Both the position numbers and the translations under genes were made by a program. From contig JALMLS010000461.1 in the NCBI GenBank assembly GCA_038496445.1, positions 1-64,000 on the forward strand: 64,000 nucleotides of DNA, written 5' to 3'. The notes beneath the pieces are model-generated. The model searched no databases. It saw only the letters and a list, made by a program, of their open reading frames with translations, and had not been told where the DNA came from. The first letter of the stretch is position 1, and every line of letters begins with the position of its first letter. Positions 33,885 to 46,393 of this stretch are shown piece after piece. The stretch comes from Trichosphaerium sp. ATCC 40318. Its lineage: Eukaryota; Discosea; Flabellinia; Trichosidae.

Positions 33885-35592
33885 ATGATGTCAACCGCCT
33901 TTGTTGTAGTTGTTTTGTTCATCACTCTCCAAGTTCATTGTATGTTATCTTAGCCTAACAAAACCTTCTTACTATAACAATAGGCCGTCTTTCTAGTAGC
34001 GATTATATCCTCTACAGTAATGAGAACGGAACACGTGCGCCAATATTAACTACAATTGTTGGTGGAGAAAAGACTGTTGCTATAATTGTAAGTGATGATG
34101 AATATACAACTAGCGCAAATACGCAAGGTTCAATTGAAAACAAAATGTATGTTTACGTAAACACAGCTCAAGGTACGCTTTGCGAAACTCTTCTCAAATA
34201 ATAACCTTAATTACATACAGAGGTGAACGAAGGAAGATTGAACTTGCTTGATACTTTAGATGGAAGGCTTGTCGAAGTTGTTGAAGGTCCTGACGAGATA
34301 GCTATATTTGCTTTTTATAGTAATAGATTCGGAGTTCGATACGTACGACGCGATGATACACACGTGCGTTTAGATTTTCTTCCTTTTTGCTGATCTAACG
34401 TCATTACACTTTAGTATTACATCACAGAACTCATTGAGTTGCTTCAACCAGCATTCGCATCATCACTTCAGAGTGTCGCTTCCTTCGAACCAAGTAATAT
34501 AAATCCAACTACTCAACAACTCTTATTTTTTGCTTAGTTTATGGTCGTTATTACTGTGGATACACCCAACCTTCTCGAGGATTTGTATTGTATTCAATTT
34601 CGAGTAATGGAAGCGTTATTAGAGAGCAACTATTGAGGGGAGGTAATAGTTTGTACCTTTGAACCTTACATTGTCTGAGTGGCTTCTTTAGACCAGTACA
34701 CAAATGTGACTCAAGCCCAACTGGTTTATCACAAACAAGGCCACCTAATTTTAGCTTTTATTAAGGATACCATCTTATCGTTTAGCACGTTTAAGTTCAG
34801 AGTAAGCCTATGCATATGTATAGACTCTAAGTATAACCGCAGGTTCCAAGTGGACTTATCTTCTATGATCCATTGCTTAGTATAAACAATACAAGGTCGT
34901 TTAGAATGATACACAACAAAGCCTTAGACAAACATGTACTAGCATACAACTTGATGACACCTAACAAAGAAGCTTATACAACTGTGATAAACGGCAATTT
35001 TAGGCTTCTAGTTTTTACTAATCCCGTGTTCATTGCAGAGAACATAGACTTCAATAGATTTCAAACATCTGAATTTATTGACATTGCATCAACTGAAGAT
35101 AAAGTCCCTGGAGTTGTTGCTTATATCACTTACCCAGGCGAGAAATTCCAACCGATATTAAGACTAAACACAGGAGGGACTGTAGTCAGAGGTGGATTAT
35201 ACTTTAAGGAAGGACCCGTTGAAGTGTCAAACATTGGCTTTGGATTTAATTGTTCAATAATTGTACGCAGAGTGTCACTTGTTCAGCTTCTAACTATTCA
35301 TGTAGCTTTCAGCGCAAGCAAAACGGCTTGGTCCTTTCTACTACAAAGTTATCAACTTATGTGAGTTTGATGCGGAGCCTCTCATACCTTCTGCTGTTCC
35401 TACTCCGATGCAGGGTGCGCCATTTTCAATACGAGAGCCTGCCAGTACACAGACACCCACTTCAAGTCCCATCACGCCGTCAGCAATTATTGCACCATCT
35501 ACTGCTCCTACCCCGCTTACATCATCATCCAAACTCAAATTTCTTTCATTGTTTATAGTTTTCTTACTGTGGGCCGTTCTTATGCACCAATA
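33885..35592 (+). CDS. Surface protein with Pro/Thr stalk and GPI-like C-terminus, right arm
   Basis: The start MMSTAFVVVVLFITLQVHC is a signal peptide. The ectodomain spans about eight exons: SSSDYILYSNENGTRAPILT, NEGRLNLLDTLDGRLVEVVE, YYITELIELLQPAFASSLQS, FYGRYYCGYTQPSRGFVLYS, YTNVTQAQLVYHKQGHLILA, and VPSGLIFYDPLLSINNTRSF onward. Few Cys are present. The last exon (from about 35409) is a Pro/Thr/Ser stalk (STQTPTSSPITPSAIIAPST) ending in Ser-Ser and a hydrophobic tail with no cytoplasmic residues, ending MHQ: a probable GPI-attachment signal. All introns have GT-AG ends; one donor is within CACGTG (about 34360). The ectodomain family is not recognised. This is the complete copy of the gene cut off at the window start. 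Confidence 0.65.
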
Positions 35593-36930
35593 AACAATCG
35601 TTTGTCACGTGTCTTCAAGCTGCTATTATTCTAGCAAATGACATAGATGCAAGATTGCTTATACATACCACCTGTTTGAACACAAAGTACTCTTTGAGTG
35701 TTATATTTCAAATTTTTGGTTGCTGCTAAGAAAATTCTGGAAAAAACAGTTTCTAGCCATGCCCTGGATCTCACAGATTTTCGCTTTGCAAAGAGGGTAC
35801 TTGGCTTATTTTTTCAAAAGTTGTCGACCCTTTGCTACCGCCCACAAAGGAATCAAACTAACCCAAGATTTATTATCATATGACCACCTGTATCGAAATA
35901 TTACGAGCACTTTTCGGCCGAAAATGACTTTGCACAGCTTTTCATGAACCCTACAGTATTTTTCCGAAACTACGCTGAATTTTAAAAACAATGCACATTT
36001 TCCGTGGAAATTTATGGTCCGATTTCTGTAAACCTTAGAGACGTCCTACACGTGATGTTCTTGTCAAAAAGGAAGAGTTATTGCCTTGTACAAAAAATAT
36101 GTAGCACCGGTATTTTCATAACTTCAAAAATTGTGAACGTGCAGGTTGAACATTCTTTTATCTTTTACTTTTTATAAATTACGGTCGTTTGGTACTAAAT
36201 CGAGAACTCCACTGCATAGAAACAGGCTACTGCGAGATTGTATTAAGCTACCTCCGCGTGTCCCTTATCATACAGCTAGGTTCACTAGATTGTTGTATGG
36301 TGCCTACTGCGAAGATTTGAGGCAGTGAAAACTAAGTTGTATCGCGAGGTAGTTAAATAGAGCGAGTCGAATCATACGTTCACCAATATGATTTTAAACA
36401 CAAGGTATCGGTTCATAACCTTTCACAGGGTAAATTATACTCGGAATACATAGTGCTAGCTACTTGGTTGTCACGTGACACACATTTCTTTTAAGTGAGT
36501 GACACGACAAATCTTTTTGCCAACCCATTTCATATGTTGTTTGACGTTTCGCTGCAGTAGTACTTCTAGATTGTTTACACACAGTAGCGCAACCTTTTTG
36601 TATAATGTCTACTGTTTCTGCAGTGTACCAGTGTTATGAATCGGGTAATATATCTTCTCGACGCGAGTAGCCCATAAGCCAATGCTAACTACTGCTTTTT
36701 GATAAAAACTAGCGCAAGCAACTACCGAAAAGTGAATCACTCACGCTAGCATGAAAACTCATCAATTTTATCAGTTTTCTCTAATACTAACGTGGCTGGC
36801 ATCAAGTCCTTGTATGTATTGTTAATTTAAAGTCATAAGAAACTGTTTTATTTACAGCAAAGTATCATATTACGTCATATGAACTTGATCCATACTATTC
36901 TTTTTTTTGATCATTCTTATTTTATTTAGA
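35593..36930. other. Intergenic region with a possible orphan signal-peptide exon
   Basis: No full gene. At 36751 an ATG opens a signal-peptide-like segment (MKTHQFYQFSLILTWLASSP) followed by a GTATGT donor and, after TTTACAG, a short exon (KYHITSYELDPYYS) that runs into a stop before the next gene. It may be the remnant of a surface-protein gene. CACGTG at about 35605, 36049 and 36471. Confidence 0.4.
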
Positions 36931-39900
36931 ATGCGAGTTTCATTTTGCTTGGCCTCGCTTTACTTGGTTTCTCTTATTGCGACTGTATACTGTGCTTCAA
37001 GACCTACAGAGTCTGTACCTAACTGCGATGCTGCTTCTTCTGACTGGGGATGTCCTCCTGACGAATACAGAGTTTTCGGAAATGGTAGAATAGACAGACT
37101 TACCTGTAACAAACGACCAGAACCTCGAATGTCATGGGCAACAAAGGTAGTTCGAAGCAATGCCTACAGCACTTGGGCTGGCGCAGAAGACGCTAAAGAG
37201 ACCAATTATGTCCCAGAAAAGGTTATGGACATTAGCATTCGTGTCAACAACTATGCCTTCAAATACCGCGGTATTCTTATCTATGCTCAAGATGCAGATG
37301 GTAACAGAGTTGGTGAATGGCTTCTACCAGATGAAAAGAACCGTACGGTGAAAAAAGCAAAAATCACGTGATTAGAATATTGCAACACTACATTTTCTGT
37401 CTTTGTTTTTTTTGCTTTTTTACTTGTCGTTCACGTGTTGACATCTTTTTGTAGCGTTCTTTCAATTACCTTGGCCTGATACACATGAGTGTCGCCAAAG
37501 TATAACACACAACAGTGCTGAACTTAAGCCTCTCAAGTCAACCTGGAAATGGAAGGCTCCTCCAAAGGGAACAGGTCCAGTAACGTTTCACTGCTTGATT
37601 AAACAAGGTGATGCTAATACTGGCGCGTTTTATTGGCCAAACAATGCAGGACAGGGACCACTCAAACTCACCGAATCAACTGCAAGTAAACCACGCCAAA
37701 CATGGTTTCAATCCAACGTGAGAGTCTTTTTTGTATTTTCGTCTGTATGAAACTAATGTTTCTTAGAGAGGTCAATCTTGTACTGATAGATGCGCTGAAG
37801 AGAACCTGCAATGTGATAAAGTCCATATGGAGCGTGTTAACAGCCCTACGAGAATCGAACAGCTCATTATTCCACAAAGTTTCCCATGCAAACTGCCATA
37901 TGTCAGTGGATGTAGCAACAAAGGAGCTACAATGGGTACCGATGGTCTTTGCTACTATGATGACACCAGATGCGCAGAACAAGGACGTAACAGTCAACCT
38001 GTGACTTGTGAATCAAGAAGTGGTGATACAAGAATTGGGTATGCTAACATCAAACTCTTGCTTTTGTTTTTTTTGTACTTCAATGTAATTGAACTTACTT
38101 TTTTTGTTAGACTTCGTATGTGCAAATGTCTCGCATCTACTCTTCCTCCTGCCAACCCAGGTAGAACTGTTATTGCTGCAAGAGGTACAACTTCACCTGC
38201 CACAAAATCAACTGCATCTTTCTTATTCATGGCTCTCGCTGTCCTTGGCTTGACAATGCGTTCAACCGGAAAGATGTCAACAACACTCATCTTGGCTCTC
38301 TTCCTCGTTGCTATGGTTTCCTTACCATCAATTAATGCTCATAACTGGTCAAAAAGCTACTCTAGAAGCCAAGACATTGCAAGTACAACAACACCTTGCC
38401 CACCAAAACGACAGCCTGCCCCTCATGCTCAAGTTGGGAAAAACCAAAAATTCGAAATCGAATGGACTGTTGGTCACACACAGCCTTCATACTATGTCAT
38501 TGTGAAGGCAGAAGATGAGGCAAGACTCAGCGAGGTTTCATTCGCTGCTATGAACGCCTACATGGACAATGCGCCTAACAGCGCATGCCAGAACTTACCT
38601 GTATACCACAGACAGTTTAGAGCTCGCGATGCTGGCTTCGACCCTTTCTTACAATACTACAGTGGACCTATCCCTGAAACTTCTCCAAACTTTATTCCAA
38701 GACCTTTCGGCGTTTGGCGAGATGATGCTACTTTGTTTGGATATAAAAACGAACTTGAAGTAAGAAACTACTGCGAGTATAGAAGCAATGACTTGGATTT
38801 TGTTCTTGGTATCTTCAAGTTCGAACATTACGCACACAGACCTCAAGATGCTGATATGGTAAGGCTTTCCATACCAGCTGATGCCCCTTTTGGTGATTAT
38901 GTCATACAATGGCTATGGAGAGGATATAGAGATTGTGTTGATGTTAGCTACGTTAATAAGCAGATAGAACATATTTATGGTCTTCCAAATCCTGCTGGTG
39001 GATTCACGTAAGTATTGCTTTGTCTTTTTTTTTTTTGCAACCCGTTTTCTTACTCTCTTTAGCCGTATTGATCATTGTTACTTACCAAATCCACGTAATG
39101 TTTATGGTACGTGATATCTTTAAGCTTAAAAATCATGTGATTTTTGTTGTGAAACACGTGTTTTTTTTTTTTGAAAAGAAAAAGTTGGTGTGCTTTATTG
39201 TATTCTTTGTTCGCATTATCCTTTCCTGACTTTTTTTATAGAATGCCATAGAATCTATACAGGCACAGATATTTGCGCCAGGTATTGTCAAACAAAAGGC
39301 GGATGCAACGCTTTCATTGTTATGCCAAGATCACTAGTTGCAAACAGTTACAACAGTCAAGCCGACCTTATTCCTCAACTGTGCAGAGATAATGTTGTAG
39401 ATCTCGGAGAAGATGCCAAAAACGTTGATATTTGCTTCACTGTACGTGGGCGTGTTCCATCTGAAACTTTCGGATTAGAAGAAGTTGTACACGCTGGAGA
39501 TCCAGCTTACCACTCAACATGTTACATCAAAGGATCTGGTCGCCTCTTTGAAGACTATGAAATACCTCCTCAACATCAAGATATCCCTTGGAGACACGGA
39601 GACGAATGCATCTCTTGTGACGATGTGAACCTGAACAAAAACATAACGCGTGTACCTAAATGGCCATTAACAAACGACTGCCGAAACTGTGACTTGGAAC
39701 CAAAAACGGACACGCCACCTTTCAACCCACCTAAACTGGTCCTCCGAGAAGCGAGCAAGTTCTGCGATGGACATGCTAGTTATTTAAACCTTGGTGGAGG
39801 TACGAGGCATCATGATTGTCCTGGTGATACATGGAAGCAATGTAAGAAAATTGTCTACATAAGAGGACGTGCTTCACCTTGGCACACCCGTCATTTTGCT

Positions 39901-40107
39901 GGTGATTGCGCTGCAGCTGCAGCTAAAGATCCAGAGTGTTCAGATGAAATCTACACTCAGAACATTAGCAATATAAGTTATCAAGGTAGATTTGCTGTAA
40001 AATGCTACTGTATGACAAAGAAGGCTTGCTGCAACGGATGTAGACCAAGAACACCAGGATCCAATGCTAACCTTTGGAATGTATACACTCTGGACCGTGG
40101 ATCCTAA
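36931..40107 (+). CDS. Reeler-domain / LPMO-like fusion protein
   Basis: Exon 1 (ATG 36931) has a signal peptide (MRVSFCLASLYLVSLIATVY) and enters a reeler-type domain: MSWATKVVRSNAYSTWAGAE, YAFKYRGILIYAQDADGNRV, then FQLPWPDTHECRQSITHNSA with STWKWKAPPKGTGPVTFHCL. A Cys-rich module follows (RGQSCTDRCAEENLQC ... LRMCKCL), then a Thr/Ser stalk and a hydrophobic stretch (SFLFMALAVLGLTM). Without any stop, the same exon continues into what looks like a second signal peptide (MSTTLILALFLVAMVSLPSI, cleavage after INA), exposing HNWSKSYSRSQDIASTTTPC. This second half has N-terminal His, PHAQVG, EWTVGH and DYVIQWLWRGYRDC, resembling secreted copper monooxygenase-type proteins of protists, and ends in a Cys-rich tail. 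Exon-exon frames are consistent throughout. The LPMO-like label is by resemblance only. Confidence 0.65.
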
Positions 40108-40196
40108 TCTATGTTGACACAAGCTAGCACTAAAAGTAAATAAACTACTCATTTTTAACAACACTAAGTGCGATGAAAATATTTCAGTTGAAGCAA

Positions 40197-40228
40197 TTGG
40201 AAGACTGTAGTTGTGAACATAATGTTAG
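40197..40228. other. Perfect short hairpin
   Basis: GAACATAATGT and its complement ACATTATGTTC are separated by about 10 nt. It lies 90 bp after the reeler/LPMO-like stop codon. Possibly a 3' end signal or a small element relic. Confidence 0.4.
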
Positions 40229-40367
40229 AAGCTCTACATTATGTTCTAACAGCGGTCGAAATTGTAAAGTGACAGTACAAGGAAGCCAGATACTAACTAT
40301 TTAAGTACCATTAATTAAGCCCATGTTTGGCCAATAATTTCAAAGTTTAAACGCATCACTAAGAATC

Positions 40368-42183
40368 ATGCCGTACGATGAAGTGGTTGCTCCAGGAGGT
40401 TTCTGTTTGGTGGTAGTTGTTGTTCCAGCGATCATATGGTTCGGTATTGTTATGCACAACATAGCGTACGAATACAAGTGCAGAGCTACACTTGGAGACT
40501 TTTATTTTTGTTTTGAATTAATCACATGTTTCAATCTTTTTGGTAAAACGCCTTACCTTTGTTCGTGTAATCACTTCAAACTTGTAAGCTCTGTTTTTAT
40601 TGAAATACGACATCATTTTGTTCAGAGAAAAGTAGCCTCGTTTCATTACGTTTTATTAGCCGAGCTTCAAAGTATTGAACTCTTGGTTTAGAAAGCACGA
40701 CCTTAGGTTTCAAGATGCGACTTGTCATCTTTCAAGCGCCGACGTGAGACCATCAGTATGTTGTCAGATAGTAAATTGTTCATGCAGTAACATGTACGAA
40801 AAGACTACTCACAGTGGTCACTCATATCACCATAGACATCATGCACATAGTTGCGAGGGACTTATTACAGTAAGGTGGGTTAAAGTGTTGGTTATTAACA
40901 AAACTAGGATAAGACTAATGGCACGTGCGGTAATGGCTATGGATGTTGTGAAACAACACGTAAATGCCATGGTTTTGCTTGTACGCTTACCAACTTCTTT
41001 GTGCGTACAATAATGTGGGCTAGGTCAAGACAAATGTATAAAAAGCGTGGAAAATCAACAGTGTACTGTCGAATGTAATCCTTGTTGGGTTGTTGAGGCC
41101 AAGGTTGTTTATTCTGTTTGCAAGCGTTCAATACTAAGTTTGAGAATATAGTGGGACTATACATGCAATGATGGCAACAACGATAAATGTTGCTTTGGTA
41201 ACAACAATCGCCATGTGGCAGCAACAGCTTTTGAACAACATTCAGATGCCCTGATTCATCAGACTGAGTATCAAGTACGTTGTCTCTTTTTTTTGTTCAT
41301 TTTTCTCAGCAGCAATAACTGATATCAAGTCAATAGGTTTCCAGCAATCACAGCTGTTTCTATAATCCGAACGATTGTTCAGAAATAGTTTTTTATGGAG
41401 GTATAGTACTGCACTCTACAAACGAGGCACTTTATCTATCTTAGGTGTAACCACTGGCAGCTGGATTGTTTTAATTATACCGGCTGTTATACTTGTTTTG
41501 TCATGCATTGTATATAGTGTAGGCGCCAGTGTTTTTGCCCTCACATCAAAAGTAAAGGCACGTGTTTTATTCATTAATAATTTCATTTGTTTATTTGTTG
41601 CGGATAGCCTTTAGTCACCATTGCTTCATGCACATTTGTGTGGTTGAGCATCATTGTTCCACTTGTCATCTTTGTTCCAATAATCCGTCATGGAAGTAAA
41701 CTTCTCATCCTTCCATCAACCAAAGATGGTTTGACAATCGCTGCATTCTTCTTTGGCGGTCTTGGCGCTACCTTGGTACCAATAATCACGTTCAAAGAGA
41801 TTAACAAATGCCGAGCAACCCGCAATGTTAATATTTCAAAAGAGGCACTGATGGGCGTTGTTGTTGGGTTTTCAATTGTACAATTCTTCTTACCTATCAG
41901 TGTTGCAGCACCTACAGCGTATATCAGAAAATCAAAGGTGTTCATGATCATCACATTCGTGCTTTTAGCAATACCTTTGGTATTTGCTACTATAACACTA
42001 ACCCTATCGCTACTGTTAACACATTGTCAAAGGAATCAGTCCAATACCAGCAACAAGAAAATCAGAAAACGCAAAACCTCAGCTTCTGATATTCCTATTG
42101 AAACATCTACACCTAATAAAGGCAGCGAAATGGAATCTATCTATTATGGAGATAGCCCGTATGATATTTCTGAAACTGGGTGA
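40368..42183 (+). CDS. Cys-rich multi-TM surface protein, third copy
   Basis: An intact paralogue of the arm genes at 1697-3307 and 31411-33308. The N-terminal signal anchor is MPYDEVVAPGGFCLVVVVVP. Exons follow the same order: KHDLRFQDATCHLSSAD with the CC and C.C cluster, a short HHAHSCEGLIT exon, NGTCGNGYGCCETT, DKCIKSVENQQCTVECNPCW, DYTCNDGNNDKCCFGNNNRH, TM1 (GVTTGSWIVLIIPAVILVLS), and the final multi-TM exon (41638-42183), almost identical to the arm copies up to ILPSTKDGLTIAAFFFGGLG, with a different, longer charged tail (KKIRKRKTSASDIPIETS). It has one extra intron of about 64 nt inside the Cys-rich exon relative to the arm copies. This copy supplies the reference frame for judging damage in the others. 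Confidence 0.7.
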
Positions 42184-42343
42184 AAAGAGGAGCACCTGGC
42201 CTACAGTTGTATTGATCTTGTACCTCAATCTAATGCTTAGTCTAAACATATCATACGGCAATAAAAACGTTAAACAGTATACCGTAAAAAGTGTAATTAG
42301 CAGACTAATACTACTGGGCTGAAAAAACTAAGAATTAAAGATT

Positions 42344-44203
42344 TATTTCTTTTCAAACAAATAATGAGATACAAGCCATTCTTGGCCGTTATCAAACCCG
42401 AAAGTTTCAGCACAACTAGAACCAATTATTAAAAAGGAATGCGAAGGATTTCAAGAAAAAAAAGAAGTAGCTCGTACCCAATGTAAAACAAACGCCAGTT
42501 AACCCACCATTTTGTTTCATTACCCTTACCATAAGTATTAGTAAGTATAGGCCATATAGCTCTCTTGTTGCTGTCCATTTTCTTAAGCCAAGTATTTAAT
42601 GTCTTCTCATAATGTTGACCTGAGTAAAACATCAAAAAGGGCGTCCTAGCCTTCAAAAAGAAAACCCAAAGAGACTGGTAAAACCACGAAAAAAATAAGA
42701 AAGTTGTTCTCCTCTAAAAAGAAAAGCAAAAACAACTGATATACTATAGTACCATTAACACGCCAGTGTTTGACAATATTTAAGTCTTCTTGGAAGTAAA
42801 TAAGCAAGTCATCGCTTGGCATTGTTCCACCAGTGAAAAAGTTTTCAGCCATCCATCCATCAGTAAAGTGATACACCTAAACTTGTATTAAAAATAAAGC
42901 CAATCAGTGATACTCTTGGGAAGAGTCTTTAACAAGAACAAAAACGAAAACAAACTGGTTATTGTTGAAGCAAGTATTCTTCACGTGAAGGTTTTTTTTG
43001 GTTTTTTTTTTTTTGCGTACGTGTTCTTTGTGGGTGAATATATGGACAAAGAGTGTGCCCTTTGGGTTAAGCCATGAAGCAATATTAGCCATAAGTTTTT
43101 TATAGTTCTTCATATGCTCAAACATCTCAACAGAAACAGCACGATCAAAACTAACAATCAGTAAGAATTTTTTTTGAAATGTTTTTTTTTTCCCTTTTGG
43201 TTCGCGAGGAACTGCTTGGGAACGTACCGCTCATCAGTTGTAAATTCGTTAATATCACAAGTGATTGGATGAACGTTATTCAAACCGAGAGTTTTGCATT
43301 TTTCGGTGATGAATTCACGTTGCGAGTTTGAGTTGGATACACAAGTTACATCGCAGTTAGGGAAATGAGTAGCAATATAAGTGGTCAAACTACCCCATCC
43401 GCAACTACAAGAAACAATTAGATATCAAGAAACAAGAAACAGCACCAAACAACAAAGTTTTACAAAAAAAGCGAAATTTTTTCTTAATTTTGCCGACTAT
43501 GTTCAGAAGCGTCAAATTGCATTAAAAATGCGCGTTAGCGTTTTAGTTATGTCTTGACAGGCTATACAACAATTTTGGGAACGCAATAAGCCATTTAGCC
43601 AAAAGTAGTGATGAACGGAAGAAAAAAAATCCGAGCGTTGTTTGACAATAAGACTATCTGTTTTTTGTATTTCTAGTAGTGATAGTCGCGTACCCAATAT
43701 CTAAGACTTTATCGCCGTCTTGAATGTTAGCGCGTTCGCAAGTTTGCTTCAACATCGCTTCTTCAGCTTGTTTTAGCGTCTTAACGCCTTTTGGCCTATA
43801 GTTTTACGTTAGAACGGAAGATGGAGAAAAAAGCGCAAAAAAAAAGCGTACCAGATGCAAGAACTGTACTTTAAGTATGGTCCTAAAGAGTGTTAGACAA
43901 AATGATTCCGAATCGTTCGGTGCGTTTTCGTTTACCCAAAGTGAGATAAAAAAGCTCAGCTGGTACTTCGTAGTGCTGTTTGTTAGCGTCTTTCGTCATA
44001 ACAGCGATAGGACCGACTTTAACCGAGTCGATAAACTCTTGTCGCTGTTTCATGCGCTTTTCAACACCCACAGCGTTTAAGCCCTTTAATTGAGCACGAA
44101 TGAGCGTTCTTGCGCCTAGCCGAAGGATGAAATCGGGCAGCATATTTTTCTCTACAATGTAGAGAATAACAGGAAACAGGAGCTTGAGTAGGTAGTACAA
44201 CAT
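42344..44203 (-). CDS. Cyclopropane-fatty-acid synthase-like methyltransferase
   Basis: An N-terminal TM ([20 protein letters not shown]) precedes a class I SAM methyltransferase. [14 protein letters not shown], then [20 protein letters not shown] (SAM-binding motif I), [36 protein letters not shown], the [12 protein letters not shown] strand, [20 protein letters not shown], and near the end [20 protein letters not shown] and [18 protein letters not shown]. This is the CFA/Cfa-like family that transfers methylene or methyl groups to unsaturated phospholipid acyl chains. Exons are separated by introns of about 60-130 nt. No breaks seen. It is transcribed divergently from the PPR gene with about 150 bp between start codons. 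Confidence 0.85.
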
Positions 44204-44355
44204 TGTATATTACTGTCTGTCTTCTGATTTTGGCGCTAAGCCGGGAGTAAATTCACCTCCTTAACGTTATCCGCCGCCTTCGTTTTATAAACGCACCTCC
44301 GCCTAAATACGGTCGCCTGTATTTACTCAGCACCTAATAATTGGTTTTATCAAAA
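44204..44355. promoter_or_regulatory. Shared promoter region of divergent genes
   Basis: Only 152 bp separate the start codons of the CFA-synthase-like gene (minus) and the PPR gene (plus). No TATA or known motif is obvious; a GC-richer patch (about 44260-44320) stands out against the AT-rich surroundings. Confidence 0.5.
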
Positions 44356-45899
44356 ATGTTTCTTGCTTGCACTAGAGCTTCCGTTGTATCAAAAGGGACT
44401 AGTTTGCAGTACTACACGCGCTCTCAACGAGTATTTGGCTGCAACAGCATTAGAAATTGTCATGATGCCGCCACCGCGCGTAAAATAACTAAAAACTGGA
44501 GTACGTAGCATTATAACGAAAAGTGCTTCAAAACTAAACTCAATCGTCTTAAACTCGAGCTCACGCGTCACTATAGAACAGGCACAACGCCAAAAGGAGA
44601 GATACCTAGCGAAAGGAAAAAACCATCATTTATGGCCTAGGGAGTTTACAAAGTTCATGCCAAGCATCAAAGACTATAAATTCGCTACGCTAGAATTCAA
44701 TAAGCTCCAAAAGAGAGGAATAGCAAACTGCGAATGCTACAACACAATGCTCAGCGAAACAACGCGTAATTGCTTATTTCATGGTTACGTTAAGCGACGT
44801 AACAAGGACGGCAGTCCTGCGATACAAGATACGCCTGTAGTTGCGTTTATGAAGGAGTTCGAAAAAAACGGCGTCAAACCGGATGTAACAACGTTTAATA
44901 TCCTTGTAGACTTCTACGCACGCTCAGATTCACCTCAGGAGTTCTTAAAGTATTATAAAAGTATCCTATCAGCTAGTATGAAGCCAACAATACTTACTTT
45001 TACGAGTATTATTGATTATTACACGAAAAAATATAATTGGATAAAGGTTGACTTTTGGCTTGATGAAATGTTCAAGTATGGTATTAAAAAGGATGGATAT
45101 GTATACTCTATATTATTTAGAGGTTATGGAGGCTCTGTACATAGTAATAGGTTCAACACGTTGCTCAAGGAACTCAAGAGAGATAAAAATTTTACACCGA
45201 ATAGTCATGTCTTTACGGAGATCTTAAAAGGGTTTATCAAAAGAGGGCAGGATTCTAAAATACCAGGTCTTATCGAGGAGATAAAGAAAGCTGGGTTTTA
45301 TCCAAATATAGCAGTTATAACTGTTTTAGCTAGATAGTACGTGACAACAACGTTCTTTGGTTTTTTTTTCTGATCTCGTTTTTTCCTATTTTTTTCTTTA
45401 AGTATTGTTTGTGTTTGTACATGATTACTTATTTTCTTTTTTAAGCTACTCTCGTAAAGAGTCAGTTAAAGATCTTGATAAACTACTTAAGGATGTTAAA
45501 GAAGCTAAAGACTTTTCTCCTAATAGATGGTTCTTGAATGTAATGATAAGATCTTACAATACACTTGGTGAGGTAGATAAAGAGAAAGAGACAATGGAAT
45601 ACTTGCATAGCCTTGGTTTTGAAGATGTAGATAGGAAAACAAGGATCTCTCTTTCAAATACAGAAATTCTAGATACAGTACCTCCTCTTGGTGATGAGTA
45701 CCATGATTATACATCAAAGTTAAGGCAAAAAAAATATAATAAGATTTATATTGATGATGAAACAACCTCAAGTGCTCCTACTAAAAATATGGAATCACCT
45801 ATTGGAGTACGTGATTTCATTGATCTATTAAATGAAGAAGGTGATGAGATTAAGGATTCTGAAAGCACTCCACGTAAAACCGACTTTTCAGCTCTGTAA
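44356..45899 (+). CDS. Pentatricopeptide repeat (PPR) protein, probably mitochondrial
   Basis: The first exon (MFLACTRASVVSKGTSLQYY) is rich in Arg, Ser and Thr and poor in acids, like a mitochondrial presequence. After an intron starting GTACGT come helical repeats with PPR spacing: GVKPDVTTFNILVDFYARSD, ASMKPTILTFTSIIDYYTKK, GIKKDGYVYSILFRGYGG, FTPNSHVFTEILKGFIKRGQ, AGFYPNIAVITVLAR, DFSPNRWFLNVMIRSYNTLG. A second intron at about 45338-45443 is longer and T-rich. The C-terminus is acidic and not repeat-like. Such proteins bind organellar RNA. Confidence 0.85.
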
Positions 45900-46393
45900 T
45901 AAAGAAAAACTCTTACGGGTTTTTTTTGAATTTGTAATGTTCATTTGTGGTGTATATAATATGATGCTTTTAGCATCTGTAATAAAAAAACTTCTAATAA
46001 CCAATATTATGTTCAATATGCTATTATTCATTTTGAAATTAGTTGACTCGAGTCAACAGTAGACTATTAACACCACTAATAGTGCACACCTGCCTTTGTT
46101 TTGATACTCATCTGGTATTGAAGTCCATATTGCTCTTGATGTGTAATTTGCCAATACCTTCAAACCTTTGTCTGGTACCTGTATACGTGATAAATTAATC
46201 TTATGTAGACTTGCCAAAGCCTTAATACCGTCATTTATTACATTGCACTAGTACACGCCTATAATATGTACACCTGCAATTAAATGCAAGTGCCTATCGG
46301 TAATATCAAAAGTGCGCCTGTGACCATACGTATATCTATGTAAATGACACACTTGCCTACGGCTGTTAAACGACAGCTTTGTATTTTGTAGTA

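Larger units (their letters stand above)
25345..35027. repeat. Right arm of large inverted repeat
   Basis: This is the inverted copy of 1-8520. Relative to the left arm it carries a 630-bp insertion (26081-26710), a 283-bp insertion (31462-31744) and about 290 bp more Pro/Thr repeat near 27.3-27.6 kb. Elsewhere only scattered substitutions and small indels are seen; the two PAN genes differ by two residues. The position of its outer end is unknown because the window starts inside the left arm, so homology may run past 35027. Confidence 0.95.
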
